64,000 bases of DNA from contig CP063166.1 of assembly GCA_016806145.1 (NCBI GenBank), positions 4,402,001 through 4,466,000 of the forward strand. Direction: 5' to 3'. Below are positions 1-8,416 of the stretch, in pieces. The notes beneath the pieces are model-generated. The model had not been told where the DNA came from and did no database searches. It saw nothing but the letters and a program-made list of their open reading frames with translations. The position numbers were made by a program, and so were the translations under genes. Origin of the DNA: Variovorax paradoxus. GTDB taxonomy: Bacteria > Pseudomonadota > Gammaproteobacteria > Burkholderiales > Burkholderiaceae_C. Each line of letters begins with the position of its first letter. Position 1 is the stretch's first letter.

Positions 1-623
1 TTCTCGAGCGCCTTGCGCTTGTCTGGCGTGAGCTCGTCGTACTGCAGTTGCACCGCCAGCAGGATCGCCTGCTTGATGCTGGCCGGCACGTTGGCGCGGT
101 AGTCGATGGCGACGGGCGGATCGGCGTCGGGATCGGCGGGCTTCGGCGTATAGCCGGCGACGTACTCCACCCGGATCGCATCTTCGCGGAGGTAAATCGA
201 TGGAATGCTGTAACCGGACGCGAACCGCAGCCGCGGCACCAGATCGGCCGTCACGAAGAAGTCGGCCGGCGCCACGGTCTGCAGCACATTGGCATCGTCG
301 TAGTAGCTCAACGACACCATTTCGATGAAGGGAGGCCGGAGCAACTCGATGTCACCCCACGCCATGCACCCGCCGCCAACAAGCCAATCCCAGCCGCGGC
401 GCTCGCCGCGGCGCCGGGCCGGTCCGCGCGTCATGCGCAGCGTCTGCTGCACGAATGCGCGGCGAGTGATCTGCTCGCATTGTTCGCGAGCGCTGACTAT
501 CTGCGCCCGGACTGCCGCAGTGTCCGGGTTGTCCTCCGTCGGATCATCCAGGCGCAGATGCACGAATGCCTCTTCGATCGTCACCGGCTCGACCGGCGGG
601 GGCGTGACGATGACGATGTTCAA
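1..623 (-). CDS. Head-tail connector, phiE125 gp8 / gp6-like (partial)
   Basis: Virion protein expected to form the ring that joins the portal to the tail. It has no ATG; the reading frame opens with TTG at 623, eight bases after GGAG, and begins MNIVIVTPPPVEPVTIEEA, the usual opening of this family (TPPxxEPVTLxEAxxHLR). About 207 codons are visible with no stop, and the gene runs off the window start. It lies five bases after the preceding gene in the head operon, in the order capsid, two small proteins, connector, which is standard for HK97-type phages. Confidence 0.8.
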   Translation of the reverse strand, partial: MNIVIVTPPPVEPVTIEEAFVHLRLDDPTEDNPDTAAVRAQIVSAREQCEQITRRAFVQQTLRMTRGPARRRGERRGWDWLVGGGCMAWGDIELLRPPFIEMVSLSYYDDANVLQTVAPADFFVTADLVPRLRFASGYSIPSIYLREDAIRVEYVAGYTPKPADPDADPPVAIDYRANVPASIKQAILLAVQLQYDELTPDKRKALE

Positions 624-627
624 GGTC

Positions 628-921
628 TTACTCCGCTTCGTCGAGCAGCTTGGCCAAATCGGCCTTCAGCGTGACGCCTTCGGGGATCTCGATCTTCTTG
701 GCCTCGAGCGCCTCCTTGATCTGCGCCACGGTCAGGCCATCGGACGGCTTCCCGCTGTCTTCCGGCTCTTCGTCGCCAGTCTCTTCGAGGTTTGCAAGCT
801 CGGCCTTGCGACGCTTCAGCCAGTGATCGGCCGAAGCATCCTCGAGGTTGTACGTCTGACCGGCCTTGAGGGCCTCGCCGTTGCCTCCGACTTCGTCGGT
901 CAGCATGCGAATGGCCTTCAT
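628..921 (-). CDS. Small phage protein with HeH/SAP-like C-terminus
   Basis: A 97-residue protein between the capsid-associated gene and the connector. The N-terminus (MKAIRMLTDEVGG) looks like the short beta-strand opening of head-completion proteins. The middle is acidic. The end, LTVAQIKEALEAKKIEIPEG, is a helix-extended-loop-helix type motif common at the C-terminus of small phage structural proteins. ATG at 921 lies two bases after the stop of the upstream gene, so translation is probably coupled. The exact role is unknown; a head or packaging accessory is most likely. Confidence 0.7.
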   Translation of the reverse strand: MKAIRMLTDEVGGNGEALKAGQTYNLEDASADHWLKRRKAELANLEETGDEEPEDSGKPSDGLTVAQIKEALEAKKIEIPEGVTLKADLAKLLDEAE

Positions 922-923
922 GA

Positions 924-1373
924 TCAGTTCGACACCACTTGCACCACCGACGCCGGATCGTTGTCCGTCGCCGGCGCGTGCTTGGGATCGACGCCGAGCA
1001 CCACCGCGCCGGCGTCGCTGGTGGCCGTGCCCACGGTCAGCACCAGGCGCACGAAGCGCTTGGTGCGATCGGTCAGCCGATTGACGTCGAGGTTCATGAC
1101 AGCCTGCTTGTTGTCGCCCGAGGCCTTCACGATCTGGGTGAGCTGCCCTTGCGTGACGTCTGCGGCACCGGTGCCACTCGCGTCGGTGGCTTGCTGCCAT
1201 TTCGCATCGACGGTGGCCGAGGCGCCCAGCGTGCCAGTAGAGATGACGGCCATCAGGCGCGAATACATGGCCGTGTCGATCCAGCCGGAATTTCCTGCGC
1301 CCGCGGCGCGAGCACCGGGAGTCACGACGGCAGCGACGGCGAGGCGTTCGCTGGGGAGAGAGTTGGGACCCAT
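924..1373 (-). CDS. Putative head-associated structural protein
   Basis: A 149-residue protein directly downstream of the major capsid gene, where decoration or head-fibre proteins are usually encoded. It is rich in Ala, Thr, Val and Gly with repeated beta-strand-like segments (RFVRLVLTVGTATSDAG), has no signal peptide and no membrane segment. I do not recognise a named family. Position and composition make a virion role likely, but that is inference. Confidence 0.65.
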   Translation of the reverse strand: MGPNSLPSERLAVAAVVTPGARAAGAGNSGWIDTAMYSRLMAVISTGTLGASATVDAKWQQATDASGTGAADVTQGQLTQIVKASGDNKQAVMNLDVNRLTDRTKRFVRLVLTVGTATSDAGAVVLGVDPKHAPATDNDPASVVQVVSN

Positions 1374-1424
1374 GATGTTTTCCTCAGAGGAGTTGGGAAA
1401 GACGGGGCCGAAGCCCCATCAGGA

Positions 1425-2876
1425 TCAGGCGCGAGCGCCCAGGGCGGCGAAGAAGCCGCGGCTTGCCGCGCCGGCCTGGTACGGCGCGACGGGAGCGTTC
1501 CACCACGGCTGGCCACCGACGCGCAGCACGAAGCGGAACGCGGTGATGTCGTAATCGAACCAGACGTGGATGGACACGTCCGATTTCACGCCGCCGGCCT
1601 TCACGCCCGACAGGTAGTTCGACAGGTCGCCGAAGACGATGTCGCCTTCGTCGCCCAGGGCCGGCATGGCTTCCGAGTAGGCGATCGGACGGCCGAACAG
1701 CGTGCCGTAGGGGGCCGCCGAGAGGCCGCCGGGCGGCAGGTACACGGGGACCGCGGTGCCGGTGCCGGGGAAGGACATCCCCATCAGCTGGCCTTCGACG
1801 TCGGCGTTCATCAGCCACCGCGCGTTGCGACGAGCCATCGGCGTCAGAGCGGTCCACATCTTGGTCAGGTTGGCGAAAACGACGGTGTCCGCCGACTGGC
1901 CGCTTTCCTTGGCGACGATCACCGTGCCCGGCGATTTCAGGATGCCCAGGGGCATGCCGACGCCGGTGCCGTTGATGATGGCATCGTTCACCTTGAAGAC
2001 GATTTTTTCCGGCGCCTTGCGGTTGACGTAGCTGGCCATGGCAGGCGCGTCTTCCAGCAGTTCGTCGGTCAGCGGCACCAGGGCGATGACCTTGTTCAGC
2101 TTCACGGTCTTCTCGACCAGCGCAGGCTTCGACTGCGTCTTCTGGCCGCCCTCGACTTCCCAGTAGGCCTGGATGCCGCCACTCGACTGCCACGGGGTCG
2201 TCTCGTCCGCGGGGAACGTGATCGAGTTGCCCGAGCTGATCTGCTGGTCGGTCAGCGGCAGAAGCGAGTCCTCGCCCATCACCTTCTGGATGATGGTGTT
2301 GCGGAAGTCCGGCGGCACGGCGAAGCCCCCGTCCGCGCCGACGCCTTCCGAGCCGAACGTGGTCGGCGCGTTAGCGATCAGGCGCGGGTCGGTCTGCGCG
2401 CCCTTGGCGGACGACTTGACCACCGCGTTGAAGAACTCGGCCTGCGAGCGAAAGCCCCACTTGTTGGCGTCGGTCGTGCGCGGGGTCGCGAAGATGGGCT
2501 TGTGCTTTCCCGAGGTGCGCGCCTGCGGTTGCACGGGCTCGTCTTCTTCCTGCACCTCCGGGTTGGTCTTGCGGCCGGCGGGCTGCGAGATCTTGGCGTT
2601 CATCGCGTCCAGTTGCTCGCGGCGCTCGATGTCGGCCTCCACGGCTTCGAACGAGGCGAAGATCTGCTTGATCTCTTCCTGCTCGTCGGCCGTCAGGTCA
2701 CGCTTCTCGGCGTCGGCCCGAGCCTGGATGTTGTTGCCTGCATCCTTGAGCTCGATGAGCCGGTTCTGCAGGGTCTCCAGAGTGGCAACGGAATCGTTGC
2801 GCACGGTTGCGGCCATCGAAAGGCCGAAGGATGCGGCGACTGCCAATGCGGTCAGGGCCAGCGAGTGCTTCTTCAT
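1425..2876 (-). CDS. Major capsid protein, HK97 family
   Basis: A 483-residue capsid subunit. Residues about 25-100 form a charged coiled-coil delta (scaffold-like) region (NRLIELKDAGNNIQ, EEQEEIKQ-type helices), followed by a Pro/Gln-rich linker and the capsid fold from about residue 150 to the end. The upstream ClpP-like protease is expected to remove the delta region during head maturation. ATG 2876 is chosen over 2906 because AAGGAG lies just before it. Odd: the first 22 residues (MKKHSLALTALAVAASFGLS) look like a Sec signal peptide, which a cytoplasmic capsid protein should not need. An intrinsic terminator lies just upstream. Confidence 0.93.
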   Translation of the reverse strand: MKKHSLALTALAVAASFGLSMAATVRNDSVATLETLQNRLIELKDAGNNIQARADAEKRDLTADEQEEIKQIFASFEAVEADIERREQLDAMNAKISQPAGRKTNPEVQEEDEPVQPQARTSGKHKPIFATPRTTDANKWGFRSQAEFFNAVVKSSAKGAQTDPRLIANAPTTFGSEGVGADGGFAVPPDFRNTIIQKVMGEDSLLPLTDQQISSGNSITFPADETTPWQSSGGIQAYWEVEGGQKTQSKPALVEKTVKLNKVIALVPLTDELLEDAPAMASYVNRKAPEKIVFKVNDAIINGTGVGMPLGILKSPGTVIVAKESGQSADTVVFANLTKMWTALTPMARRNARWLMNADVEGQLMGMSFPGTGTAVPVYLPPGGLSAAPYGTLFGRPIAYSEAMPALGDEGDIVFGDLSNYLSGVKAGGVKSDVSIHVWFDYDITAFRFVLRVGGQPWWNAPVAPYQAGAASRGFFAALGARA

Positions 2877-2904
2877 GGAAAACTCCTTTGGGCGAAGCGG
2901 AAAC

Positions 2905-2928
2905 AAAAAAGCCGCCCGAAGGCGGCCG
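2905..2928 (-). terminator. Intrinsic terminator between protease and capsid genes
   Basis: On the minus strand GGCCGCC-TTCG-GGCGGC is followed by TTTTTTG. It has a strong GC stem, a stable tetraloop and a six-T run. It lies between the stop of the protease gene and the capsid ribosome binding site, so full capsid expression would need antitermination, partial read-through or a separate promoter. Confidence 0.8.
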
Positions 2929-2951
2929 ATGGCGGATGCGGAGGGCTGGCC

Positions 2952-3635
2952 CTACGCGGTCTTGGGGCTGGCCCCGAGATTGAGTTTCTGGGTGCGCATT
3001 TGCATGCGAGCCAGGAGAGAGGTGGAGGCGGTCGCCTGCTTGCGCAGAGAGTCCGGCACCTTGTTGAACTTTTCGAGCATGGGGAAGGCCGCGCTGAATT
3101 GCTTTTCCTCCACCTTGCTCGTGGCAAACCCGCGCTCCACGGCTTCGTCGGCGTTCATCCATGTCTCAGCGGACATCCACGCACTGACGTCGTCGCGCTT
3201 GGCGCCGGTACGAGCCACATAGTTCTCGAGCAGCACGTCGCGGACCTTGTCCAACGAATCAGCCTGCTTGCGCATATCGGCCGCGGTTCCCATGGCCATG
3301 CCCCAAGGGTCATGGATCATGATGGTGCCGTTGGCGGCGATGCGCACCTCGTCGCCGGCCATGGCGATGACGGAAGCGATGCTGGCGGCGATGCCATCGA
3401 TATGGACGATCTTCTCGCCGTCGAACCGCTTGATCTGGTTGTAGATGGCGAGCCCCTCGAATACCGACCCGCCCGGGCTGTTGATGTAGATGTCCAGGGC
3501 CTTCACGTCTCCAAGCGCCTTCACCGATTCGGCGAATGATTTGGCGGTCACTCCCTCGCTGAAAAAGCCACCGCCGATTGCGTCGTAGACGTAAATCTCC
3601 CCGCGCTTCCCGCTGGTCTTGGCGAAAAATTTCAT
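2952..3635 (-). CDS. Head maturation protease, ClpP/S14 family
   Basis: A 227-residue serine protease that cleaves the capsid scaffold domain during prohead maturation. Catalytic elements are visible: nucleophile Ser85 in GIAASIAS, His108 in MIHDPW, and the oxyanion strand INSPGGSVFEG at about 51-61. Length and order (portal, protease, capsid) match HK97-type phages. ATG 3635 overlaps the portal stop by four bases (ATGA), which indicates translational coupling. Confidence 0.93.
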   Translation of the reverse strand: MKFFAKTSGKRGEIYVYDAIGGGFFSEGVTAKSFAESVKALGDVKALDIYINSPGGSVFEGLAIYNQIKRFDGEKIVHIDGIAASIASVIAMAGDEVRIAANGTIMIHDPWGMAMGTAADMRKQADSLDKVRDVLLENYVARTGAKRDDVSAWMSAETWMNADEAVERGFATSKVEEKQFSAAFPMLEKFNKVPDSLRKQATASTSLLARMQMRTQKLNLGASPKTA

Positions 3636-5257
3636 GCTGCTTCCTTCGTGAACACGGCCGCCGCAGCGTCCGCCGGCAGCAATGGGCTGCTCACCATGTC
3701 GATCGCTTGCTTCTGCGCCGCCAAAAGCCTGCTGCCGAGCGCCTCAGCCATCTCTCCCACTTGCTCGGCCGCATAGCTGCGCGCATCGTGTAAGGCAGCA
3801 TCGAAGCCGGCCGCGGCCTTTCGGTTGTCAAACCGTCGCTGAATACGCGCATACACGGACGTCAGCCAAGCTTGCGCGACACCATCTTTCTGCCCGGCAT
3901 TGGCTGCAGGCACGGAAGCCGGGGCCGGAGCCGGCGCAGCCGGCAGCATGTTCTTGCCCACATCTTCCAGTCGGACCGCAGCCCCGTTCATCGTGCGCAC
4001 ATCGCCGACCGGTCCGATCGTGTTCTCACCCAGTTTGCGCAACACGTCGTTGACGCTGTACACACCCATCGCGCGGCCGGTGCTGTAAGCGGTCATGCGG
4101 CTCCCGAAGTCACCCTGCTCCGCCCAGTCGACGTCGAGCTCGACGAACTTTTTCGGACCACGCGCGGAAAAGAACTTGTAGTCGGACTCCTGCTGGATCT
4201 CCTGCACCCATGGGCGCAGCGTGTCTCGCGAGAACTCGAGGCCCTGATGCTCGATGTTGTTGTTCGTCGCGCGCAGCAGGAAGGCGATTTTGTGCGGAGG
4301 CACACGGAACCAGCGGCAGACCTCCTCGATCAGTTGGTTCTTCACATCGACCAACTGAGATTTGTCGGCGTCGGCATTGAACTGCGTGAACTTTCCGCCA
4401 GCCTCCAGGAACAGCGTGCGAAAGGCGTTGCGTGCACCTTGGTGCTTGTCGTTGATCTGCTGCTTTAGACGCTCGAAGGTCGGGTCATCGAGCTTGTTCG
4501 GATACTCGAGCACTCCACCCAATTGGGTGCCATTGGCGAAATAGGACGAAGCGAACTGGTCGACTGCGACGGAACGTGCAATCGTCTTGACCGCCTTCGA
4601 GACCATGTCGTCGCCCGCCAAACCCGTCAGGCTTGCCCCGCGGATGTGGAAGACGTCCTCCGGGTCCAGATCAACGAATCCCCCCTGAGAGGTCTGGGTG
4701 ACTCGATAGACCAAGCTACCGAATCGGTTCCGAACCAACTCCACGCGGTCGGGAGCAATGGGCCAGAGCCAGGCCAAGCGTCCCGCCATGTCCCACTCGA
4801 TCTCCGCGATCCCGTTTCCGTAGCCCGCCGCGGCGATGCCCATCGCGCGCTTGCCAGCCTGCGCCGTCATTTCGGGATTGAACCGGGTGTTCAGGACGTA
4901 CTGCAGGCGATCTTCCGGGATCACCTTCTTGTCATCAGCCCCGCGAAGCCCAGCGTAGACATTCCAGTCCGAGGATGCCAATGCGGATGCGATGACGTCG
5001 ATGCATGCCCAGACGGCGGCCTGCATGAAGGCGATCCCGTGCGTGACATGCACACCCGCATCATTCGCATACGTCGGCCACCAAGCGCCGCTCTGCGGGT
5101 TCGAATTGCCGGCACGCACCGCGTCGTATATCTCGACGGGGCCGCCCCCGGTCATTTCGACGGCGATGCGCTGCAGGGCAACCGAACCGGGCTCAGGCGC
5201 AGATTGCGCGCTTATGCCCAGGGCGCTCATGACTGCGTTGAATGGTTTCAGAGCCAT
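3632..5257 (-). CDS. Portal protein, HK97/lambda-type
   Basis: A 541-residue portal that forms the dodecameric DNA entry channel at one head vertex. Recognisable family segments include the WACIDVIASALASSDW helix near residue 80, the nucleic-acid-facing core with FHIRGASLTGLAGDD, and RWFRVPPHKIAFL near residue 300. The C-terminus is Ala/Pro-rich and then helical. It overlaps the large terminase by ten bases and the protease by four, so the three genes form one coupled unit. Confidence 0.93.
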   Translation of the reverse strand: MALKPFNAVMSALGISAQSAPEPGSVALQRIAVEMTGGGPVEIYDAVRAGNSNPQSGAWWPTYANDAGVHVTHGIAFMQAAVWACIDVIASALASSDWNVYAGLRGADDKKVIPEDRLQYVLNTRFNPEMTAQAGKRAMGIAAAGYGNGIAEIEWDMAGRLAWLWPIAPDRVELVRNRFGSLVYRVTQTSQGGFVDLDPEDVFHIRGASLTGLAGDDMVSKAVKTIARSVAVDQFASSYFANGTQLGGVLEYPNKLDDPTFERLKQQINDKHQGARNAFRTLFLEAGGKFTQFNADADKSQLVDVKNQLIEEVCRWFRVPPHKIAFLLRATNNNIEHQGLEFSRDTLRPWVQEIQQESDYKFFSARGPKKFVELDVDWAEQGDFGSRMTAYSTGRAMGVYSVNDVLRKLGENTIGPVGDVRTMNGAAVRLEDVGKNMLPAAPAPAPASVPAANAGQKDGVAQAWLTSVYARIQRRFDNRKAAAGFDAALHDARSYAAEQVGEMAEALGSRLLAAQKQAIDMVSSPLLPADAAAAVFTKEAA

Positions 5258-6972
5258 CGTATTTGCGGTTCCGCTTGTGGTTCTGGCACGGTCGACACGA
5301 GGCCGCCAGCCATGACGGCCGCGACCATCAGGTCGATTCGGCCCGTCGCCTTCTCTTTGGACAGCTTCCGGTTCTCCGCGCCATCCTGCTCAATCACGGC
5401 ATTGCCGGCGCACATGGTCAGCAGCTTGTGGCCGGCATGCACCAACTCTCCGTTGAGCAACATGCGCTCAAAGTTCTCGACCGCCGGACTCATGTCCCTG
5501 AAGCCCTGTCCGAACGGCCGCATCGGCGGAAGCGTGATGCCCTCGTCGTTCGCCAGCGCGATCAGATCCTCGATGCGCCAGCGGTCATAGGCGACCTCGA
5601 CGACCTCAAAGAAGTCACACATGCCGCTGAGCTTCTGGAGGATCGTTCTCTTGCTGATCGCACGGCCTGGCGTGGTATCCAGGAAGCCTTCGTCTTTCCA
5701 CTGGACATACGGCACGCCATCGGTGTCGCTCTTCTCCTGCAGTCCGATCTCAGGAAGCCAGCCGAAGGGAACCATCTTCCAAGGCTCGCCCTCCTCGATC
5801 GGCTCCACAAAGAACACCAAGCCCGTCAAGTCGGTGGTGCTCGAAAGGTCCAGCCCGGCCACTGCCCGTCGGCCACGCAGTTCCTGCCAATCGAAATCGC
5901 TCTGAGCGCCCTTCCAAATCTCATGACTCAACCACGGCGACTCAGCGCCGGTCCATTGACAGAAGTTGAGCCGGCGCACCAGGGCCTCTTTGCCAGGCAT
6001 GCCCTTGGCTTCGGTGACTTGCTCCCGGATGTACTTGTACCCAGGGAGATCCGCATCCTGGAGACTTGGGTTCGCCTTCGGCCAACACTTTTCGTCTTCG
6101 AACGGATCGTCTTCCTCATCCAGCGCGCAGATGAAGCTGAAAAACGCGTCATCCTGCCGCTCGCCGGCCGCAACCTTCGCGCCGTACTCGTGATAGCCCC
6201 AGCATGGCCCGTGCTTGTTCGAACCACTGTTCGTGATCATGAAGATCAGGGCCTGACGTCTGCTCTTCGTGCCCGCTCGCAGCATTTCGACGACGGTGTT
6301 CGTCTTGTGCTCGTGCAACTCGTCGATTAGCCCGACGTGAGGGCGCGGGCCGGATTGCCCGTCGTCGCTGCTGATTGGACGAAAGAACGCCCCCGCCTGC
6401 AGATACGCAAGGTTCCAGCACTTCTCGCCGGTGCCGCTCTTCTGGAGGCGCTTCGAAAGCTCTGGCGACTGGTCGACCATCGCAACGGCGTCACGGAAGA
6501 GGATCATCGCTTGATCCTTTTTCGTGGCGGCGCTGTACACCTCCGCCCGCGCCTCGCCATCAGCGACGAATCCTTTCATTCCAATGCCCGCTGCCAGTGG
6601 CGACTTCCCAGAGCCCTTGGCGGTCTCCACGTAACAAACTCGGAAGCGCCGATAGCCATCCGCCCCAAACCAGCCGAACGTGGACCCGACGACGAACTTT
6701 TGCCAGGCCAGCAGCAGGAAAGGCTTGCCCTCGTAGTCGCCGCCGTTCAGCTTTAGCACGTTCTCGAAGAACCGGATCGCCTTGTTCGCTTCGTCCAAAT
6801 TCCACACAAGGCCGCGCTTCTTGCCATGCTCCAAATCTCTGAGGTGCCGCGCGCAGGTGTCGCGCACATGCGGCCCGGCAATGCGCTTGCCTGCCACCAC
6901 CTCCCGCGCATAAGCCGTGACCGGATCAGCCGAAGAATTCGGCGAGCGGGTCTTTCTTGTCTTTGTCGTCAT
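5248..6972 (-). CDS. Large terminase subunit (TerL)
   Basis: A 574-residue ATP-driven packaging motor and nuclease. The ATPase domain has a Walker A-like ETAKGSGKS at 116-124 and Walker B VGLIDELHE at about 213-221. The RNase H-like nuclease half begins near residue 365 with the acidic strand AGLDLSSTTDLTGL. The C-terminal GRIDLMVAAVMA carries another conserved Asp of this family. It overlaps the small subunit gene by 47 bp. Confidence 0.95.
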   Translation of the reverse strand: MTTKTRKTRSPNSSADPVTAYAREVVAGKRIAGPHVRDTCARHLRDLEHGKKRGLVWNLDEANKAIRFFENVLKLNGGDYEGKPFLLLAWQKFVVGSTFGWFGADGYRRFRVCYVETAKGSGKSPLAAGIGMKGFVADGEARAEVYSAATKKDQAMILFRDAVAMVDQSPELSKRLQKSGTGEKCWNLAYLQAGAFFRPISSDDGQSGPRPHVGLIDELHEHKTNTVVEMLRAGTKSRRQALIFMITNSGSNKHGPCWGYHEYGAKVAAGERQDDAFFSFICALDEEDDPFEDEKCWPKANPSLQDADLPGYKYIREQVTEAKGMPGKEALVRRLNFCQWTGAESPWLSHEIWKGAQSDFDWQELRGRRAVAGLDLSSTTDLTGLVFFVEPIEEGEPWKMVPFGWLPEIGLQEKSDTDGVPYVQWKDEGFLDTTPGRAISKRTILQKLSGMCDFFEVVEVAYDRWRIEDLIALANDEGITLPPMRPFGQGFRDMSPAVENFERMLLNGELVHAGHKLLTMCAGNAVIEQDGAENRKLSKEKATGRIDLMVAAVMAGGLVSTVPEPQAEPQIRWL

Positions 6973-7387
6973 CCGGCGCGGCCTGTACCTTGGACCGGGC
7001 GGCCGGCGTCAGGCCAAACTCCACCAGGTAACTTTTGAATCGACGATCGGCATCAGCAAACATGGCTGCCGCGGGGTTCGCCTTGATCAGCCCGCCATCC
7101 GTTTCGTAGGTGCGGCCCTGGGACGAAAGCGAGTCACGCAGCTCGAGCAGCTCGGCGTAGCAATCGCACAGTCGCTCAAGCGCAGGTCCATCCGCCTCGG
7201 TGAGCACTCCCATGCGGTCGAGCAACACGCCCAGGCGCCCCCATGCCACCTTCCCTACATCTGAGAGGTAGGCCGGGCAAGATGGAATTTCGCGCTTCGG
7301 CTTCGGCTCGCGCTTGTTGATTGCGCGCTTGCCCGGGTTCCCCGATACGACCTTCAAATGCGTCGGTTTTGGGGTCCTGCCTGCCAT
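6926..7387 (-). CDS. Small terminase subunit, P27 family
   Basis: A 153-residue DNA-recognition subunit of the packaging machine. It begins with the P27 family signature MAGRTPKPTHLKVVSGNPGKR, followed by PxxP and the helical core GKVAWGRLGVLLDRMGVLTEADGPAL. The C-terminal tail is acidic and ends near PLAEFFG, as in many P27 proteins. The long overlap with terL makes coupled translation likely. Confidence 0.93.
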   Translation of the reverse strand: MAGRTPKPTHLKVVSGNPGKRAINKREPKPKREIPSCPAYLSDVGKVAWGRLGVLLDRMGVLTEADGPALERLCDCYAELLELRDSLSSQGRTYETDGGLIKANPAAAMFADADRRFKSYLVEFGLTPAARSKVQAAPDDDKDKKDPLAEFFG

Positions 7388-7536
7388 CGGTCAGCCTGTC
7401 AAAAAAATCCGCTCATTTCGCGGGTGTGCACAGAGCGGGTGAGCGCCGGTCAGGAGCGGGGAAGGGTTTTAGGATTTTTCCCACCCCTCCCCATTTTGGT
7501 GCGCAATTGAGAATAATTCGCATCTAATGCGAGTCA
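7388..7536. other. Gap between terS and HNH gene; candidate packaging-site region
   Basis: A 149-bp stretch without a gene. It holds a purine-rich run on the minus strand at about 7467-7495 and a perfect inverted repeat TCGCAT-CTA-ATGCGA at 7518-7532. In cos phages with HNH, terS and terL in a row, the cohesive-end site commonly lies near here. The position fits; nothing in the sequence proves it. Confidence 0.3.
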
Positions 7537-7860
7537 TCAGGAGGGCCAGCCATCGGGGCCAATGGTCTTCTTCGACCGGCCCGACTTCTCGAACATCTGC
7601 TTGTCGGAGTCGTGATGCGGCTTGCAAAGAGGCTGCCAGTTCGACTGGTCCCACATCAGCGCCTGATCACCTTCGTGCTTTACCTTGTGGTCCACCACGG
7701 TGGCCGGTGTGATACGCCCAAGGCTCTTGCACATCACGCACAGCGCGTTCTCTTCGCGCGAAAGAAAGGCCTTGCGCTCCCGCTGCCATCGTCCGCCGTA
7801 ACCGCGCTCAGCAGTCTTTCGCCGATCCGTGCGCCAACTTGGCTGAGGGGCATGACTCAC
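7537..7860 (-). CDS. HNH endonuclease (terminase-associated)
   Basis: A 107-residue HNH nuclease. The metal and catalytic core is visible: CVMC at about 42-45, VVDHKVKH (first His) at about 55-62, then NWQPLCKPHHDSDKQ with the Asn and final His. In phages with HK97-type packaging such proteins assist the terminase in cutting at cos. The frame opens with GTG at 7860 after a short GGA motif. Confidence 0.85.
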   Translation of the reverse strand: MSHAPQPSWRTDRRKTAERGYGGRWQRERKAFLSREENALCVMCKSLGRITPATVVDHKVKHEGDQALMWDQSNWQPLCKPHHDSDKQMFEKSGRSKKTIGPDGWPS

Positions 7861-7882
7861 GGATGTTCCACGCGAAACGAGG

Positions 7883-8095
7883 TCAGGCCTCGTCGCCGTC
7901 TTCGGGCTGGTAGGGGCGGATCATCGGCAGGATCGGAGCCGAGATGAACGGCCCGATCTCGCGGATCGCGATCACGCCATCGCCATGGACGGAGAACGTG
8001 AAGTGCGAGCCAGGCTGCATGCGCGTCTCGCCGGCCTCGGTCTTCACGATGGCCTGCTTGTTCCCGCTGACTGCGATGTGAACGGAGGTGGTCAT
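7883..8095 (-). CDS. Small phage protein of unknown function
   Basis: A 70-residue protein (MTTSVHIAVSGNKQAIVKTE) predicted to be mainly beta, with no motif that I recognise. The start at ATG 8095 is preferred over 8140, because the longer version would run through the intrinsic terminator at 8105-8132. It is the first protein gene after that terminator, so it heads the late operon if antitermination works from upstream. Confidence 0.55.
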   Translation of the reverse strand: MTTSVHIAVSGNKQAIVKTEAGETRMQPGSHFTFSVHGDGVIAIREIGPFISAPILPMIRPYQPEDGDEA

Positions 8096-8104
8096 GCGAG
8101 CCCC

Positions 8105-8132
8105 AAAAGAAGAAAGCCCGCACGAGGCGGGC
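8105..8132 (-). terminator. Intrinsic terminator after the tRNA gene
   Basis: On the minus strand GCCCGC-CTCGT-GCGGGC is followed by TTTCTTCTTTT. It lies between the tRNA gene and the first late protein gene. Confidence 0.8.
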
Positions 8133-8170
8133 AAATCCACGGCAACTGCTAGAAGCGTGGAGGAGACAAC

Positions 8171-8247
8171 TGGATGCGGCAGAGGGCTTCGATCCCCCGA
8201 CTTCCAGGGTATGAACCTGGCGCTCTACCTGGCTGAGCTACACCGCA
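8171..8247 (-). tRNA. Phage tRNA with CAU anticodon (Met, or Ile2)
   Basis: A full cloverleaf of 77 nt with CCA encoded: acceptor TGCGGTG with TGCCGCA, D-stem GCTC/GAGC, anticodon stem CCAGG/CCTGG around loop TTCATAC (anticodon CAU), five-base variable loop, and T-stem GGGGG/CCCTC. The paired first position argues against an initiator tRNA, so elongator Met is the best call; Ile2 with a modified C34 cannot be excluded. Odd points: the T-loop reads ATCGAAG instead of TTCGAAT, and the discriminator base is U. It is bracketed by two terminators in the late leader. Confidence 0.85.
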
Positions 8248-8248
8248 G

Positions 8249-8275
8249 AAATGAGAAAGCCGCCTCGTGGGCGGC
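8249..8275 (-). terminator. Intrinsic terminator just upstream of the tRNA
   Basis: On the minus strand GCCGCC-CACGA-GGCGGC is followed by TTTCTCATTT. The stem is strong and the T-run interrupted. It ends two bases before the tRNA 5' end and is a candidate equivalent of lambda tR' between the late promoter and the late genes. Confidence 0.7.
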
Positions 8276-8355
8276 CTCTTGAAGACGTGCTTCTCCATCG
8301 ACTGCTTCGGCCTCGGTGACAACCCGGGCAGACATACGACAGAGATTTGAGGGCA

Positions 8356-8373
8356 GCGACCTCAGCAGGTCGC
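8356..8373 (-). repeat. Stem-loop in the late leader
   Basis: A perfect inverted repeat with a seven-base stem (GCGACCT/AGGTCGC) and a four-base loop. It has no T-run, so it is not a simple terminator. It lies about ten bases downstream of the expected start of late transcription, where a pausing or antiterminator-loading element could act. Confidence 0.4.
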
Positions 8374-8388
8374 GCGATCTCGGGCGCG

Positions 8389-8416
8389 AGTATAGGGCAA
8401 ATCAGACCGGCCGCAA
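8389..8416 (-). promoter_or_regulatory. Candidate phage late promoter
   Basis: On the minus strand TTGCGG, a 16-bp spacer and TATACT (five of six -10 bases). It overlaps the last codons of the candidate Q gene and points to the late operon. Expected transcription start is near 8382. The layout Q, promoter, leader hairpin, terminator, late genes is the one seen in lambda-like phages. Confidence 0.6.

Noticed and set aside
939..3539. An 866-codon plus-strand frame over the capsid and protease genes
   Set aside because: It is the complement of well-supported HK97-type genes; composition is His/Arg/Gly-rich and no motif is seen.
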